Source of the DNA: Halalkalicoccus sp. NIPERK01
GTDB lineage: Archaea; Halobacteriota; Halobacteria; Halobacteriales; Halalkalicoccaceae
Assembly (NCBI RefSeq): GCF_030287405.1
Contig: NZ_JASVVV010000008.1
Location: 92,631 to 156,630 of the forward strand
Direction: 5' to 3'
Length of the DNA: 64,000 nt
The first letter of the stretch is position 1. Each line of letters starts with the position of its first letter. Below are positions 20,188 to 27,878 of this stretch, one piece after another. The notes under the pieces were generated by a model. The model worked only from the letters and a program-made list of their open reading frames with translations. It ran no database searches and was not told where the DNA came from. The position numbers and the translations under genes are program-made.

Positions 20188-21399
20188 ATGCTCTCGGGAG
20201 TGAACGTCGCGCTCGGAATCACGGGGTCGATCGCCGCGGTCAAGACGGTGGAGATCGCCCACGAACTGCGCCGGCGCGGTGCGAACGTCAGAGGGGTGAT
20301 GAGCGAGAGCGCACGGGGGATCGTCCACCCCTGGAGCGTCGAGTTCGCCACCGACGAGGAGGTGGTCACGGAGATCACGGGGCGAGTCGAACACGTCGAC
20401 CTCTGTGGCTGGGAGGGGTGGGCCGACGTGCTGTTGATCGCGCCGGCGACGGCGAACACGGTGGGGAAGATCGCGGGCGCGATCGACGACACGCCCGTCA
20501 CGACCTGTGCGACGACCGCCCTCGGGGCGGACCTGCCGGTCGTGATCGCCCCCGCGATGCACGAACCGATGTACGACCACCCAGGGGTGCTCGATTCGAT
20601 CGAGCGCGTCGAGGGGTGGGGCGTCGAGTTCGTTTCACCGCGCATCGAGGAGGGCAAGGCGAAGATCGCCGCCGCCGACGCCATCGCGCTCGCGACCGCG
20701 CGGGCGGCGACGCCCTCGGCGCTCGCGGGCGAGCACGTCGTCGTGACGGCCGGAGCGACCGCCGAATCGGTCGACCCCGTGCGCGTGTTGACCAACCGCT
20801 CGTCGGGCAAGACCGGGCGGGCGGTCGCGCGGGCCTGCTACGTCGCCGGCGCGGACGTGACGCTGATCCACGCGCTCGTCGGCCCCCACCCGGTGACCGC
20901 GGGCGAGGAGGCGGACCCGGCGACCTACGCCGAGTTCGTGAGCGTCGAGAGCAGCGCCGAACTCTCGGAGGCGGCACTCGCGGCCGCCGCGGACGCCGAC
21001 GCGTACGTCTCGGTCGCGGCGATCAGCGACTACACCGTCGAACCCGAGGAGGAGAAGATCCGCTCGGGCGAGGACGTCTCGCTCGACCTGCTCCCGAGCC
21101 CGAAGGTGGTCGACGCCGTCCGGGAGGCCAATCCGGACCTCCCGATCGTCGGGTTCAAGACCGAGACGGGCGGCGACGACGATGCGATGGTCGAGGCCGC
21201 ACGCGCGATCGCCGAGCGCGTCGGCATGAGCTTCGTCGTCGCCAACGACGCGAGCGTGATGGGCGCGGAGGAGACGCGCACCCTGTTCGTCGACGGCGAG
21301 GTCACCGAACGCGTCGGGACGAAGGCGGAGATCGGCGAGGCGGTCGCGGCCGAACTCGGCGACCGGATCGGCGGAACCGCCACGCGACACGAGGAATAA
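20188..21399 (+). CDS. coaBC: bifunctional phosphopantothenoylcysteine decarboxylase / phosphopantothenate-cysteine ligase
   Basis: Two consecutive steps of coenzyme A synthesis: ligation of cysteine to 4'-phosphopantothenate, then FMN-dependent decarboxylation to 4'-phosphopantetheine. The 403 residues hold an N-terminal CoaC flavoprotein domain with GITGSIAAVK (9-18), catalytic H69 (RVEHVD) and the PAM.EPM substrate motif. The C-terminal CoaB domain carries VTAGATAESVDPVR, NRSSGKTG and a KPVAA-like AISDY segment. Archaeal CoaB uses CTP or ATP; the sequence does not settle which. The gene stands alone, with the Mrp operon starting 90 bp downstream. Confidence 0.95.
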   Translation: MLSGVNVALGITGSIAAVKTVEIAHELRRRGANVRGVMSESARGIVHPWSVEFATDEEVVTEITGRVEHVDLCGWEGWADVLLIAPATANTVGKIAGAIDDTPVTTCATTALGADLPVVIAPAMHEPMYDHPGVLDSIERVEGWGVEFVSPRIEEGKAKIAAADAIALATARAATPSALAGEHVVVTAGATAESVDPVRVLTNRSSGKTGRAVARACYVAGADVTLIHALVGPHPVTAGEEADPATYAEFVSVESSAELSEAALAAAADADAYVSVAAISDYTVEPEEEKIRSGEDVSLDLLPSPKVVDAVREANPDLPIVGFKTETGGDDDAMVEAARAIAERVGMSFVVANDASVMGAEETRTLFVDGEVTERVGTKAEIGEAVAAELGDRIGGTATRHEE

Positions 21400-21476
21400 C
21401 GAAATCGTTTTCCTTGGCCTACCGTTTGATTCGGGTAGCATGGACCCCAGCTATGAGTAGGGACAGTCCACCACAG

Positions 21477-21481
21477 GGAGG
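21477..21481 (+). promoter_or_regulatory. ribosome binding site deciding the GTG start of mrpE
   Basis: GGAGG at 21477-21481 stands 8 nt before a GTG (21490). This supports that GTG as the first codon of the Mrp operon and indicates a leadered transcript. A TTTGAT stretch near 21425 could be the promoter. Confidence 0.55.
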
Positions 21482-21489
21482 GGCCGTTC

Positions 21490-22521
21490 GTGGCGACTGA
21501 GCGGGTTCTCGTGCCGGTCGAGCGATCCCTGACGCTCAGGCGGACCGTCGGCTACGCCGTCGAATCGGCGCGCACGGCCGAGGGAAGCGTCGAACTCCAC
21601 TTCGTCGTCGCGGTGACCGACGACGAGCGGACGCCGGGCGGCCGCGAGTCGATCGAGGCGGCCGAGTCGCTGCTGGATCGGGTCCGCGCCTGGACCGACG
21701 AGGACCTCGGGGAGGAGCGGGTGCCCGTCGAGACGGCCGTCGTCGGGACCGATCGGTACCTGTTCAGCCCGCGGGACTACGCCGACCGCCTCGCGGAGTA
21801 CGTCCGGGAGCACGACGTCGACCGCGTGCTGATCGACCCGGAGTACCGCCCCGGGTCCAGCGCGCCGATGCTCCGCCCGCTCGAACACCGCCTCCGGGAA
21901 CACGGCATCGCGTACGAGGAGGCCCCGGTCGAGCCGAGGACGCGCCGTGGACGGCTCGTCACGCCCGGCGGCGCGAGCCGGTTCGTCGCGCTGTTCGCCC
22001 TCTCCTTTGGCTTCTATCTCCTCATGGGCGATCCGACCTACTGGTTCGACCTCGTAACGGGGGCGACCACGGGACTGATCGTCGCGTTCACCCTCGATCA
22101 CGTGGCGTTCTCGCGTCCGCCGTCGGTCCGCCGGACGCCCCGGCGCGCGCTCCGGTTCGCCGTCTACGTCCCGTACCTCCTGTTCGAGATCGTCAAGGCG
22201 AACGTGGCGGTCTCGCTCGTGATCCTGCGGCCGTCGATGCCGATCCAGCCGCGGCTGACCCGCGTTCGGTCGGCCGTCCGCGGCGGCCTCCCGCTGACGA
22301 CGCTCGCCAACAGCATCACGCTCACGCCGGGGACGCTGACCGTCCGGGCGGACGACCGGGACCTCGTGGTCCACACCCTGATCACGGACGCCCGCGAGGA
22401 CCTCTTCGACGGAGGGCTCGAACGCGCGGTTCGCTTCGTCTTCTACGGGCGTAGCGCCGCCGGGATCCCCAGCCCCGAGGAGCGCGGCGACACCGAGATC
22501 ATCGGGGGGAACGACTCGTGA
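21490..22521 (+). CDS. mrpE: Mrp-type Na+/H+ antiporter subunit E with N-terminal USP-like domain
   Basis: A 343-residue fusion. Residues 1 to about 145 form a universal-stress-protein-like alpha/beta domain (RVLVPVERSLTLRRTVGYAV, then DRVLIDPEYRPGSS where UspA proteins carry the nucleotide loop). The rest is MrpE/MnhE, with two or three membrane helices and the conserved RF.VYVPYLLFEI.KAN region and LANSITLTPGT motif. In the seven-subunit Mrp complex MrpE is a small structural subunit. It is first in the operon, and its TGA overlaps the GTG of mrpF. The USP part suggests nucleotide or stress input to the antiporter, which is inference. Confidence 0.9.
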   Translation: MATERVLVPVERSLTLRRTVGYAVESARTAEGSVELHFVVAVTDDERTPGGRESIEAAESLLDRVRAWTDEDLGEERVPVETAVVGTDRYLFSPRDYADRLAEYVREHDVDRVLIDPEYRPGSSAPMLRPLEHRLREHGIAYEEAPVEPRTRRGRLVTPGGASRFVALFALSFGFYLLMGDPTYWFDLVTGATTGLIVAFTLDHVAFSRPPSVRRTPRRALRFAVYVPYLLFEIVKANVAVSLVILRPSMPIQPRLTRVRSAVRGGLPLTTLANSITLTPGTLTVRADDRDLVVHTLITDAREDLFDGGLERAVRFVFYGRSAAGIPSPEERGDTEIIGGNDS

Positions 22522-22793
22522 GCCTCGTCGAGGACGTCTTCATCTGGGGGGCCGTCGCGTTCGTCGTTCTCGCGATCGCGATGCTCTATCGCGCCGTCAA
22601 GGGCCCGACGATGCAGGACCGCGTGCTCGCGGTGAACGTCCTGGGGACGAACACCGTGGTGATCCTCGCGCTGCTCGCGGTCGGGCTCGACGAGCCGTGG
22701 TTCCTCGACATCGCGCTGGTGTACGCGCTGCTCAACTTCCTGATGTCGATCGCCATCTCGAAGTTCACCGTCGAGCGCGGGGGGATCATATGA
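22518..22793 (+). CDS. mrpF: Mrp-type antiporter subunit F
   Basis: A 91-residue membrane protein with three predicted helices. The conserved RAVKGPTMQDRVLAVN segment after the first helix identifies MrpF/MnhF. In studied Mrp complexes the F subunit lines part of the sodium path with G and A. The GTG start overlaps the mrpE stop (GTGA), and its own stop overlaps the mrpG start (ATGA), so translation is coupled through all three. Confidence 0.92.
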   Translation: MSLVEDVFIWGAVAFVVLAIAMLYRAVKGPTMQDRVLAVNVLGTNTVVILALLAVGLDEPWFLDIALVYALLNFLMSIAISKFTVERGGII

Positions 22794-23104
22794 TCGAGAC
22801 CCTGCGGGTGGGGCTGATCGTCGTCCTCGTCGCCGGCGGCGTCTTCTTCACGTTCGTCTCGGCGATGGGCGTGTTGCGCCTGCCGGACGTCTACGCGCGC
22901 GCCCACACCGCCTCCCAGACGGACACGCTGGGGGCCGGACTGGCGCTCGCGGCGGTCGCGCTCGGGTTGGGCTGGCAGTCGGCGACGGTCTTCACCGTCC
23001 TGCTGTTGATCTTCATCTTCATCACCAACCCGACGGCGGCCCACGCGATCGCACGGGCGGCCTACGAGTCGGGGATCGAACCCTGGACGGAGGAGGAGCG
23101 ATGA
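22790..23104 (+). CDS. mrpG: Mrp-type antiporter subunit G
   Basis: A 104-residue MrpG/MnhG protein with three hydrophobic helices. The diagnostic cytoplasmic segment MGVLRLPDVYARAHTAS follows the first helix, and an ITNPTAAHAIARAAY segment closes the protein. The ATG overlaps the end of mrpF and the stop overlaps the start of the next gene. The product is expected to pack between MrpF and the MrpA-equivalent subunits. Confidence 0.93.
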   Translation: MIETLRVGLIVVLVAGGVFFTFVSAMGVLRLPDVYARAHTASQTDTLGAGLALAAVALGLGWQSATVFTVLLLIFIFITNPTAAHAIARAAYESGIEPWTEEER

Positions 23105-23643
23105 TCACGCCGATCGAGGCGACGCTGCTGGCGTTCGTCCTGGCGACGGCGCTGGCGACGGCGCTGTTCTGCGACGTGCTCTCGTCGATCATCGTCTTCG
23201 CCGCCTACAGCCTGGGGATGGCGCTCGTCTACACCTACCTCCTCGCGCCCGACGTGGCGCTCACCGAGGCGGCGATCGGCGCGGGCGTGACGACGATCCT
23301 CCTCCTGTTGACGATCGCCAAGACGGTGCGCCCGCCGACGGACGCGCTGTTCGAGTCGGTACACGTCCCCGGCGCCGTCGTTATGGGGGCGTTCGCGCTC
23401 GTCCTCGGGGCGGCGGTCCTGCCCGCGATGCCCGCGATCGGTGCGGAGAGCGCGCCGGTGTGGGCGAACCCCGAGGTCACCCAGTACTACCTCGAGAACA
23501 CCTACGCCGAGACCGGCGTTCAGAACTCCGTCGCGGCGGTGCTGGCCGCCTACCGGGGGTTCGATACGTTCGGCGAGGCGGTCGTCGTCTTCGGGGCCGC
23601 CGTCGCCGTCCTGTTGGTCCTCGACCGGGAGGTGTTCGCGTGA
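23101..23643 (+). CDS. DUF4040 / MbhD-type antiporter subunit
   Basis: A 180-residue membrane protein with about five helices, matching the MbhD-MbhE portion that in bacteria forms the C-terminal end of the large MrpA protein. The conserved LAPDVALTEAAIGAGVTT segment (about 67-84) carries the Asp/Glu pair proposed to take part in ion transfer. In this operon MrpA is split, so this gene supplies its C-terminal domain and the NuoL-like genes downstream supply the rest. The ATG overlaps mrpG by 4 bp. After it the tight packing breaks: 55 bp of hairpin-forming DNA precede mrpB. Confidence 0.88.
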   Translation: MITPIEATLLAFVLATALATALFCDVLSSIIVFAAYSLGMALVYTYLLAPDVALTEAAIGAGVTTILLLLTIAKTVRPPTDALFESVHVPGAVVMGAFALVLGAAVLPAMPAIGAESAPVWANPEVTQYYLENTYAETGVQNSVAAVLAAYRGFDTFGEAVVVFGAAVAVLLVLDREVFA

Positions 23644-23651
23644 GTTCACTC

Positions 23652-23694
23652 GCGGCGAAGCCGCTCCCTACTCACACTCGCCACCGGAGGTGGC
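23652..23694 (+). promoter_or_regulatory. double triloop hairpin before mrpB, second one carrying the ribosome site
   Basis: GCGGC-GAA-GCCGC (23652-23664) is followed by a 6-bp stem GCCACC/GGTGGC around a GGA loop (23680-23694). The GGAGG ribosome site is formed by the loop and 3' arm, and the stem ends 4 nt (TCGC) before the GTG of mrpB. This is the only sizeable intercistronic gap in the Mrp operon. The same arrangement recurs before the DtxR-family gene. Translational control is inferred. Confidence 0.6.
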
Positions 23695-23698
23695 TCGC

Positions 23699-24205
23699 GT
23701 GAGTAGCGACGACTCCTACGTCGAGAGCCAGGTGATCATGACGACGGTGAAGGTCGTCACGCCGTTCGTCCTGACCTACGGCCTCTTTATCACGTTCCAC
23801 GGGGCCGACGCGCCCGGCGGGGGCTTTCAGGGCGGGGCGGTCATCGGGACGGTGGTCCTCATGATCGCCTTCGCGTTCGGGATCGAACCCACCCGCGAGT
23901 GGCTCAGCAACGCCGCGGTCGTCGGGCTGATCGCCGGCGGCGTCGTCGCGTTCGGGGCGATCGGGCTGGCGTCGATGGCGCTCGGCGGTGCCTTCCTCCA
24001 GTACGACCTGCTGCCGATCCACCACCCGGTTCGCTACGGCATCGAGGGCGTCGAGATCCTCGGGATCGCCGCGATCGTCTCGGGGACCGTGATCGGGCTG
24101 TTCTTCGTCACGGCCGCCGGCTTCACCGCCGAGACGCTCGCGCGACCCGAGCGCTCGCGGGTCGGGACGGACCAGCAACGGGGCGAGACGGGGGGCGAGG
24201 AGTGA
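23699..24205 (+). CDS. mrpB: Mrp-type antiporter subunit B
   Basis: A 168-residue MrpB/MnhB protein with four helices. The family signature LYGLFITFHG-type segment (here TYGLFITFHGADAPGGGFQGG) is at about 27-47, and EGVEILGIAAIV comes near the end. The open frame extends upstream into the DUF4040 gene, but the GTG at 23699 directly after the GGAGG hairpin is the plausible start. It gives VSSDDSYVES, with the first helix in the expected place. The stop overlaps the mrpC start by one base. Confidence 0.9.
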   Translation: MSSDDSYVESQVIMTTVKVVTPFVLTYGLFITFHGADAPGGGFQGGAVIGTVVLMIAFAFGIEPTREWLSNAAVVGLIAGGVVAFGAIGLASMALGGAFLQYDLLPIHHPVRYGIEGVEILGIAAIVSGTVIGLFFVTAAGFTAETLARPERSRVGTDQQRGETGGEE

Positions 24206-24576
24206 TGCTCGAACTGCTCGCCACCCGATACGCCTACGTCGTCTTCATCGTCCTGCTGTCGGTGGGGCTGTACATGGTGATCGCGAGTCAGAACCTCGTG
24301 AAGAAGGTCATCGGGGTCAACCTCTTTCAGACCGCGATCTTCCTGTTTTTCGTCGCCGCGGCCTACGTCGAGGGTGGCTCCGCACCGGTGGTGCCGAAGG
24401 ACCCCGCGGGCCCGACCGGGCTGCTGGTCAGCCCGCTGCCCCACGTGATCGTGCTGACCGCCATCGTCGTCGGGGTCGCGCTCACCGCCGTCGGGTTGGC
24501 GCTCATCATCCGGATCTACACCGAGTACGGCACGCTCCGCGAGGACGTTCTCCGGGAGGTGCGTGCGGATGATTGA
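24205..24576 (+). CDS. mrpC: Mrp-type antiporter subunit C (NuoK-like)
   Basis: A 123-residue protein with three helices, homologous to NuoK of complex I. Characteristic segments are LSVGLYMVIASQNLVKKVIG and LPHVIVLTAIVVGVALTAVGLAL. The conserved acidic residue of TM2 in NuoK is replaced by hydrophobic residues, as in other MrpC proteins. The ATG shares one base with the mrpB stop, and its last 8 bp overlap mrpD1. Confidence 0.93.
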   Translation: MLELLATRYAYVVFIVLLSVGLYMVIASQNLVKKVIGVNLFQTAIFLFFVAAAYVEGGSAPVVPKDPAGPTGLLVSPLPHVIVLTAIVVGVALTAVGLALIIRIYTEYGTLREDVLREVRADD

Positions 24577-26095
24577 GGGCGTCCCCGCCCTGCTGGTCGT
24601 CGTCCCGATCCTCGCGGCGACCCTGCCGCTCTTCCTCGGGGTGCGCTACGACCGGGCGGGCTGGTCGATCGGCGCGCTGACGACGACGGCGCTGTTCGCG
24701 CTGGCGCTGTGGCTCGCCGTCGGCGTCTACACGGGCGGGACGGTGATCCACCAGCTCGGCGGCTTCCCCCGCCCGATCGGGATCGAACTCGTCGCCGACC
24801 GGCTCTCGGCGCTCGTGGTCGTGCTCGTGGCCGGAATTTCGGCCGGCGTCCTCGCGTACACCCGCCGGGGCGGCCCACGGGGCAACAGCTTCTACAGCGC
24901 CTACCTCCTGCTCGTGGGCGGGCTGCTCGGCCTCTCGCTGACGGGCGACGTCTTCAACATGTTCGTCTTCCTCGAGATCACGGGGCTGACGACGTACGCG
25001 CTGATCGCCAAGGGGAACTCGGGAGAGTCGGCCGTCGCCGCGCTCAAGTACCTCATCATCGGGACCGTCGGGGCCTCGCTGTACCTGATCGGCGTGGGCT
25101 TTCTCTTCCTCGCGACGGGCACCCTGAACATGATCGATCTGGCGACGGCGATCCCCGCCGCCGAGGGCGGGTACGCGAACCCGCTGGTCCTCGCGGCGTT
25201 CGCGTTCGTCTTCGTCGGCTTCGCGATCAAGGTCGCGCTCTTTCCCCTCCATACGTGGCAGCCCGACGCCTACCAGCGCGCGCCCGACGGCGTGACGCCG
25301 ATGATCTCGGCGCTCGTCTCGACCGTCTCGGCGTACGCGCTGTTCCGGCTGCTCTACACCGTGTTCACCGTCGAGTTCCTCGTGGCGACCCCCTACGTCA
25401 CCGAGATCGTCGTCGCGTTCGGCTCGGTCAGCGTGCTCGCGGGGACCACCCTCGCGGTGATCCAGACGGAGATCAAGCGAACGCTCGCGTACTCGTCGGT
25501 CTCGCAGTTCGGCCTCGTGGTGCTGGCGTACGGGCTCGCGAACGAGACGGCGCTGATCGGCGCGATCGTCCACCTGCTGGGTCACGCGATCATGAAGGGC
25601 GGGCTGTTTCTCGCCTTCGGCGTCGTCGCCGCCAAAACGGGCGCCCGAACCGTCGACGAGTACGCCGGCCTCGCCGACCGCGCCCCGGTCGCGGCGGGCA
25701 CGTTCGCGGTGCTCGGCCTCGCGCTGGTCGGCGTCCCGCCGTCGATCGGCTTCGTCGGAAAGTGGTTCATCGCCGTCGGCGCGGTCGAGGCGGGGATCTG
25801 GCCCGTCGCGGGCGTGGTCTTCCTGAGCACGATGCTGACGCTCGCGTACGTCGCACGCCTGTTGGAGAAGATGTACTTCACGCCCTCGCCCGCGCGGGGC
25901 GCGTACACGCCCGAGAGCCCGCTCGCGACCGACGGGGGCGGGGACGACACGGCCGATCCGGCCCCGAACGCGGTCTCCGCGGGGATGCTCGGCGTGGCGG
26001 TGCTCGCGGCGCTGCTGGCCGTCGCGCTCGGCTTCGCCGGGGGCGTCTTCCAGTCGATGCTCGGTCCGTTCGTAGAGGTGGTTCTCAATGGTTGA
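24569..26095 (+). CDS. mrpD: Mrp-type antiporter subunit D, first NuoL/M/N-like protein
   Basis: A 508-residue membrane protein with about 14 helices, of the proton-pumping NuoL/M/N superfamily. The key half-channel residues are present: E136 in TM5 (FLEITG) and K221 in TM7 (AIKVALFPLHTW). A further lysine near ALLGHAIMKGG lies in the C-terminal half. It is the best match to canonical MrpD. A GTG two codons upstream is possible, but the ATG at 24569 gives the usual N terminus. It overlaps mrpC by 8 bp and the next gene by 8 bp. Confidence 0.92.
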   Translation: MIEGVPALLVVVPILAATLPLFLGVRYDRAGWSIGALTTTALFALALWLAVGVYTGGTVIHQLGGFPRPIGIELVADRLSALVVVLVAGISAGVLAYTRRGGPRGNSFYSAYLLLVGGLLGLSLTGDVFNMFVFLEITGLTTYALIAKGNSGESAVAALKYLIIGTVGASLYLIGVGFLFLATGTLNMIDLATAIPAAEGGYANPLVLAAFAFVFVGFAIKVALFPLHTWQPDAYQRAPDGVTPMISALVSTVSAYALFRLLYTVFTVEFLVATPYVTEIVVAFGSVSVLAGTTLAVIQTEIKRTLAYSSVSQFGLVVLAYGLANETALIGAIVHLLGHAIMKGGLFLAFGVVAAKTGARTVDEYAGLADRAPVAAGTFAVLGLALVGVPPSIGFVGKWFIAVGAVEAGIWPVAGVVFLSTMLTLAYVARLLEKMYFTPSPARGAYTPESPLATDGGGDDTADPAPNAVSAGMLGVAVLAALLAVALGFAGGVFQSMLGPFVEVVLNG

Positions 26096-27878
26096 CGTAG
26101 CTAGCATCAGACCGCTCGCGGCCGTCCTCGTCTCGTTTCTCGCGGCGGGGGCGATCGTCGCGTCGTATCGCTACCCCAACGTCCGAGATGGCTGGTCGGT
26201 GATCGCCGCGCTGGCGAAGTTCGGGATCGTCGCCAGCATGCTTCCCGGCGTGATGGACGGGCGGATCTACGTCTGGAGCCTCGGGACGTTCGTCCCCGGC
26301 GTCGAGTTCGCGCTCAGAGCAGATCCCTTGGGAATGTTCTTCGCCCTGCTCGCGTCGTTCCTCTGGATCTTCACCGCCTTCTACGCGACGGGCTACATGC
26401 GCGGGCTCGACGAGCCCAATCAAACGAGGTTCTTCGCCGCGTTCGCGATGAGCCTCTCGACCGCGCTCGGCATCGCCTTCGCGCAAAACCTCGTGACGAT
26501 CTTCGTCTTCTACGAACTGCTGTCGATCGCGACCTACCCGCTGGTCGCGCACGACGAGGACGCGGAGGCCCGCATCGCCGGCCGGAAGTACCTCGCGTAC
26601 ACCTTCTTCGGCGGCGGCGTGTTCGTGCTCGCGGGCACGGTGCTGGTCTTTCAGATGGCCGGCACCGTCGACTTCGCGGCGGGCGGCATCCCCGCACTGG
26701 CCGAAGCCGCGAGCGCGGACCCGTGGTTCGCCCGCCTCGCGTTCGGCCTGCTGGTCGCCGGCTTCGGCGTGAAGGCGGCGCTCATGCCGATCCACTCGTG
26801 GCTCGCCGACGCGATGGTCGCGCCGACGCCCGTCTCGGGGCTGTTGCACGCGGTGGCGGTCGTCAAAAGCGGCGCGTTCGGCATCGCGCGCGTGATCCTC
26901 GACGTCTACGGGCCCGACGTCGTCGCGGACCTCGGGGTCCACATCCCGCTTGCGATCGTCGCCGCGTTCACGCTCACGGCGGCCTCGATCATCGCGCTGC
27001 GAAAAGATCACTTGAAACGCCGGCTCGCCTACTCGACGACCGCACAGCTCTCGTACATCGTGCTGGGGCTCTCGATGCTCCACCCGTACGCGATCCTCGG
27101 CGGGCTGTTTCACATCCCGGCCCACGCGTTCGGGAAGCTCACCCTCTTCTTCTGCGCGGGGGCGATCCACGTCGAGACCCACACCGACTACATCAGCGAG
27201 ATGGCCGGCATCGGCAAGCGGATGCCGTTCACGATGGCCGCCTTCACCGTGGGCGCGGCCGGGATGGCCGGCATCCCGCTGATCGCGGGCTTCGTCAGCA
27301 AGTACTACATGCTGATCGGGGGGCTCGGCGCCGGGGGCATCGGCGTGATCGGCGCCGAGGGCGCGACGATGAGCCCGCTGATGGGGACGATATTCTCGGG
27401 CTCGCTGATCCTGAGCGGCCTCCTGAACATCGCGTACTTCTGGCCGATCGTCTACACCGCCTACTTCGAGAGCGAGAACCGCCACGACGCCAAGCCCCTC
27501 CTCGAGTTCCCGATGGGCGGGAAACCCGAGTCCTACGGCGTCACGGTGGGGCGGTTGACCGACGGGGGTGAGCGGATCGAGGACCCCGAACACGAAAACG
27601 GCTACGCTGTCGATCGGTTCCCGAGTGATCACGCGGCGGAGGACCACGAACCCGACGAGCACGACGAGCACGACGACCACACGGACCACGGCGGCGGGCC
27701 GCCCGCCGAGGGCTGGGAGCGCCGGACGCCCTGGACGGAAAGCACCTGGCTGATGCTGGCCCCCATCGCCGTCATCGCGACCGGCGCGGTCGTCCTCGGG
27801 GTCGTTCCGGGGTACGCGGTGTTCTTCGAACTGGCCGGCTACATCGTCGAGGAGGTCACCGGGGTGGTGGTGCCATGA
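26088..27878 (+). CDS. Mrp-type antiporter, second NuoL/M/N-like subunit with His-rich loop
   Basis: A 596-residue paralogue of the preceding gene. It has E143 in TM5 (FYELLS), K229 in TM7 (GVKAALMPIHSW), a TM8 lysine (VVKSG) and the LKRRLAYSTTAQLSY segment, so both half-channels look competent. Near residues 505-545 there is a cytoplasmic or extracellular loop packed with His, Asp and Glu (DEHDEHDDHTDH), absent from the other two paralogues. It might bind divalent metals or sense pH. This subunit probably replaces part of MrpA, which is missing as a single protein in this operon. Confidence 0.88.
   Translation: MVDVASIRPLAAVLVSFLAAGAIVASYRYPNVRDGWSVIAALAKFGIVASMLPGVMDGRIYVWSLGTFVPGVEFALRADPLGMFFALLASFLWIFTAFYATGYMRGLDEPNQTRFFAAFAMSLSTALGIAFAQNLVTIFVFYELLSIATYPLVAHDEDAEARIAGRKYLAYTFFGGGVFVLAGTVLVFQMAGTVDFAAGGIPALAEAASADPWFARLAFGLLVAGFGVKAALMPIHSWLADAMVAPTPVSGLLHAVAVVKSGAFGIARVILDVYGPDVVADLGVHIPLAIVAAFTLTAASIIALRKDHLKRRLAYSTTAQLSYIVLGLSMLHPYAILGGLFHIPAHAFGKLTLFFCAGAIHVETHTDYISEMAGIGKRMPFTMAAFTVGAAGMAGIPLIAGFVSKYYMLIGGLGAGGIGVIGAEGATMSPLMGTIFSGSLILSGLLNIAYFWPIVYTAYFESENRHDAKPLLEFPMGGKPESYGVTVGRLTDGGERIEDPEHENGYAVDRFPSDHAAEDHEPDEHDEHDDHTDHGGGPPAEGWERRTPWTESTWLMLAPIAVIATGAVVLGVVPGYAVFFELAGYIVEEVTGVVVP

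Noticed and set aside
23640..23702. short GTG-initiated frame between the DUF4040 gene and mrpB
   Set aside because: It has 20 codons, covers the two hairpins, and does not resemble any Mrp part. mrpB begins in another frame right after the ribosome site.
24506..27689. long minus-strand frames opposite the first and second NuoL-like Mrp genes
   Set aside because: Antisense shadows with the same Arg/Glu/Asp-rich composition. The sense frames match conserved antiporter subunits.
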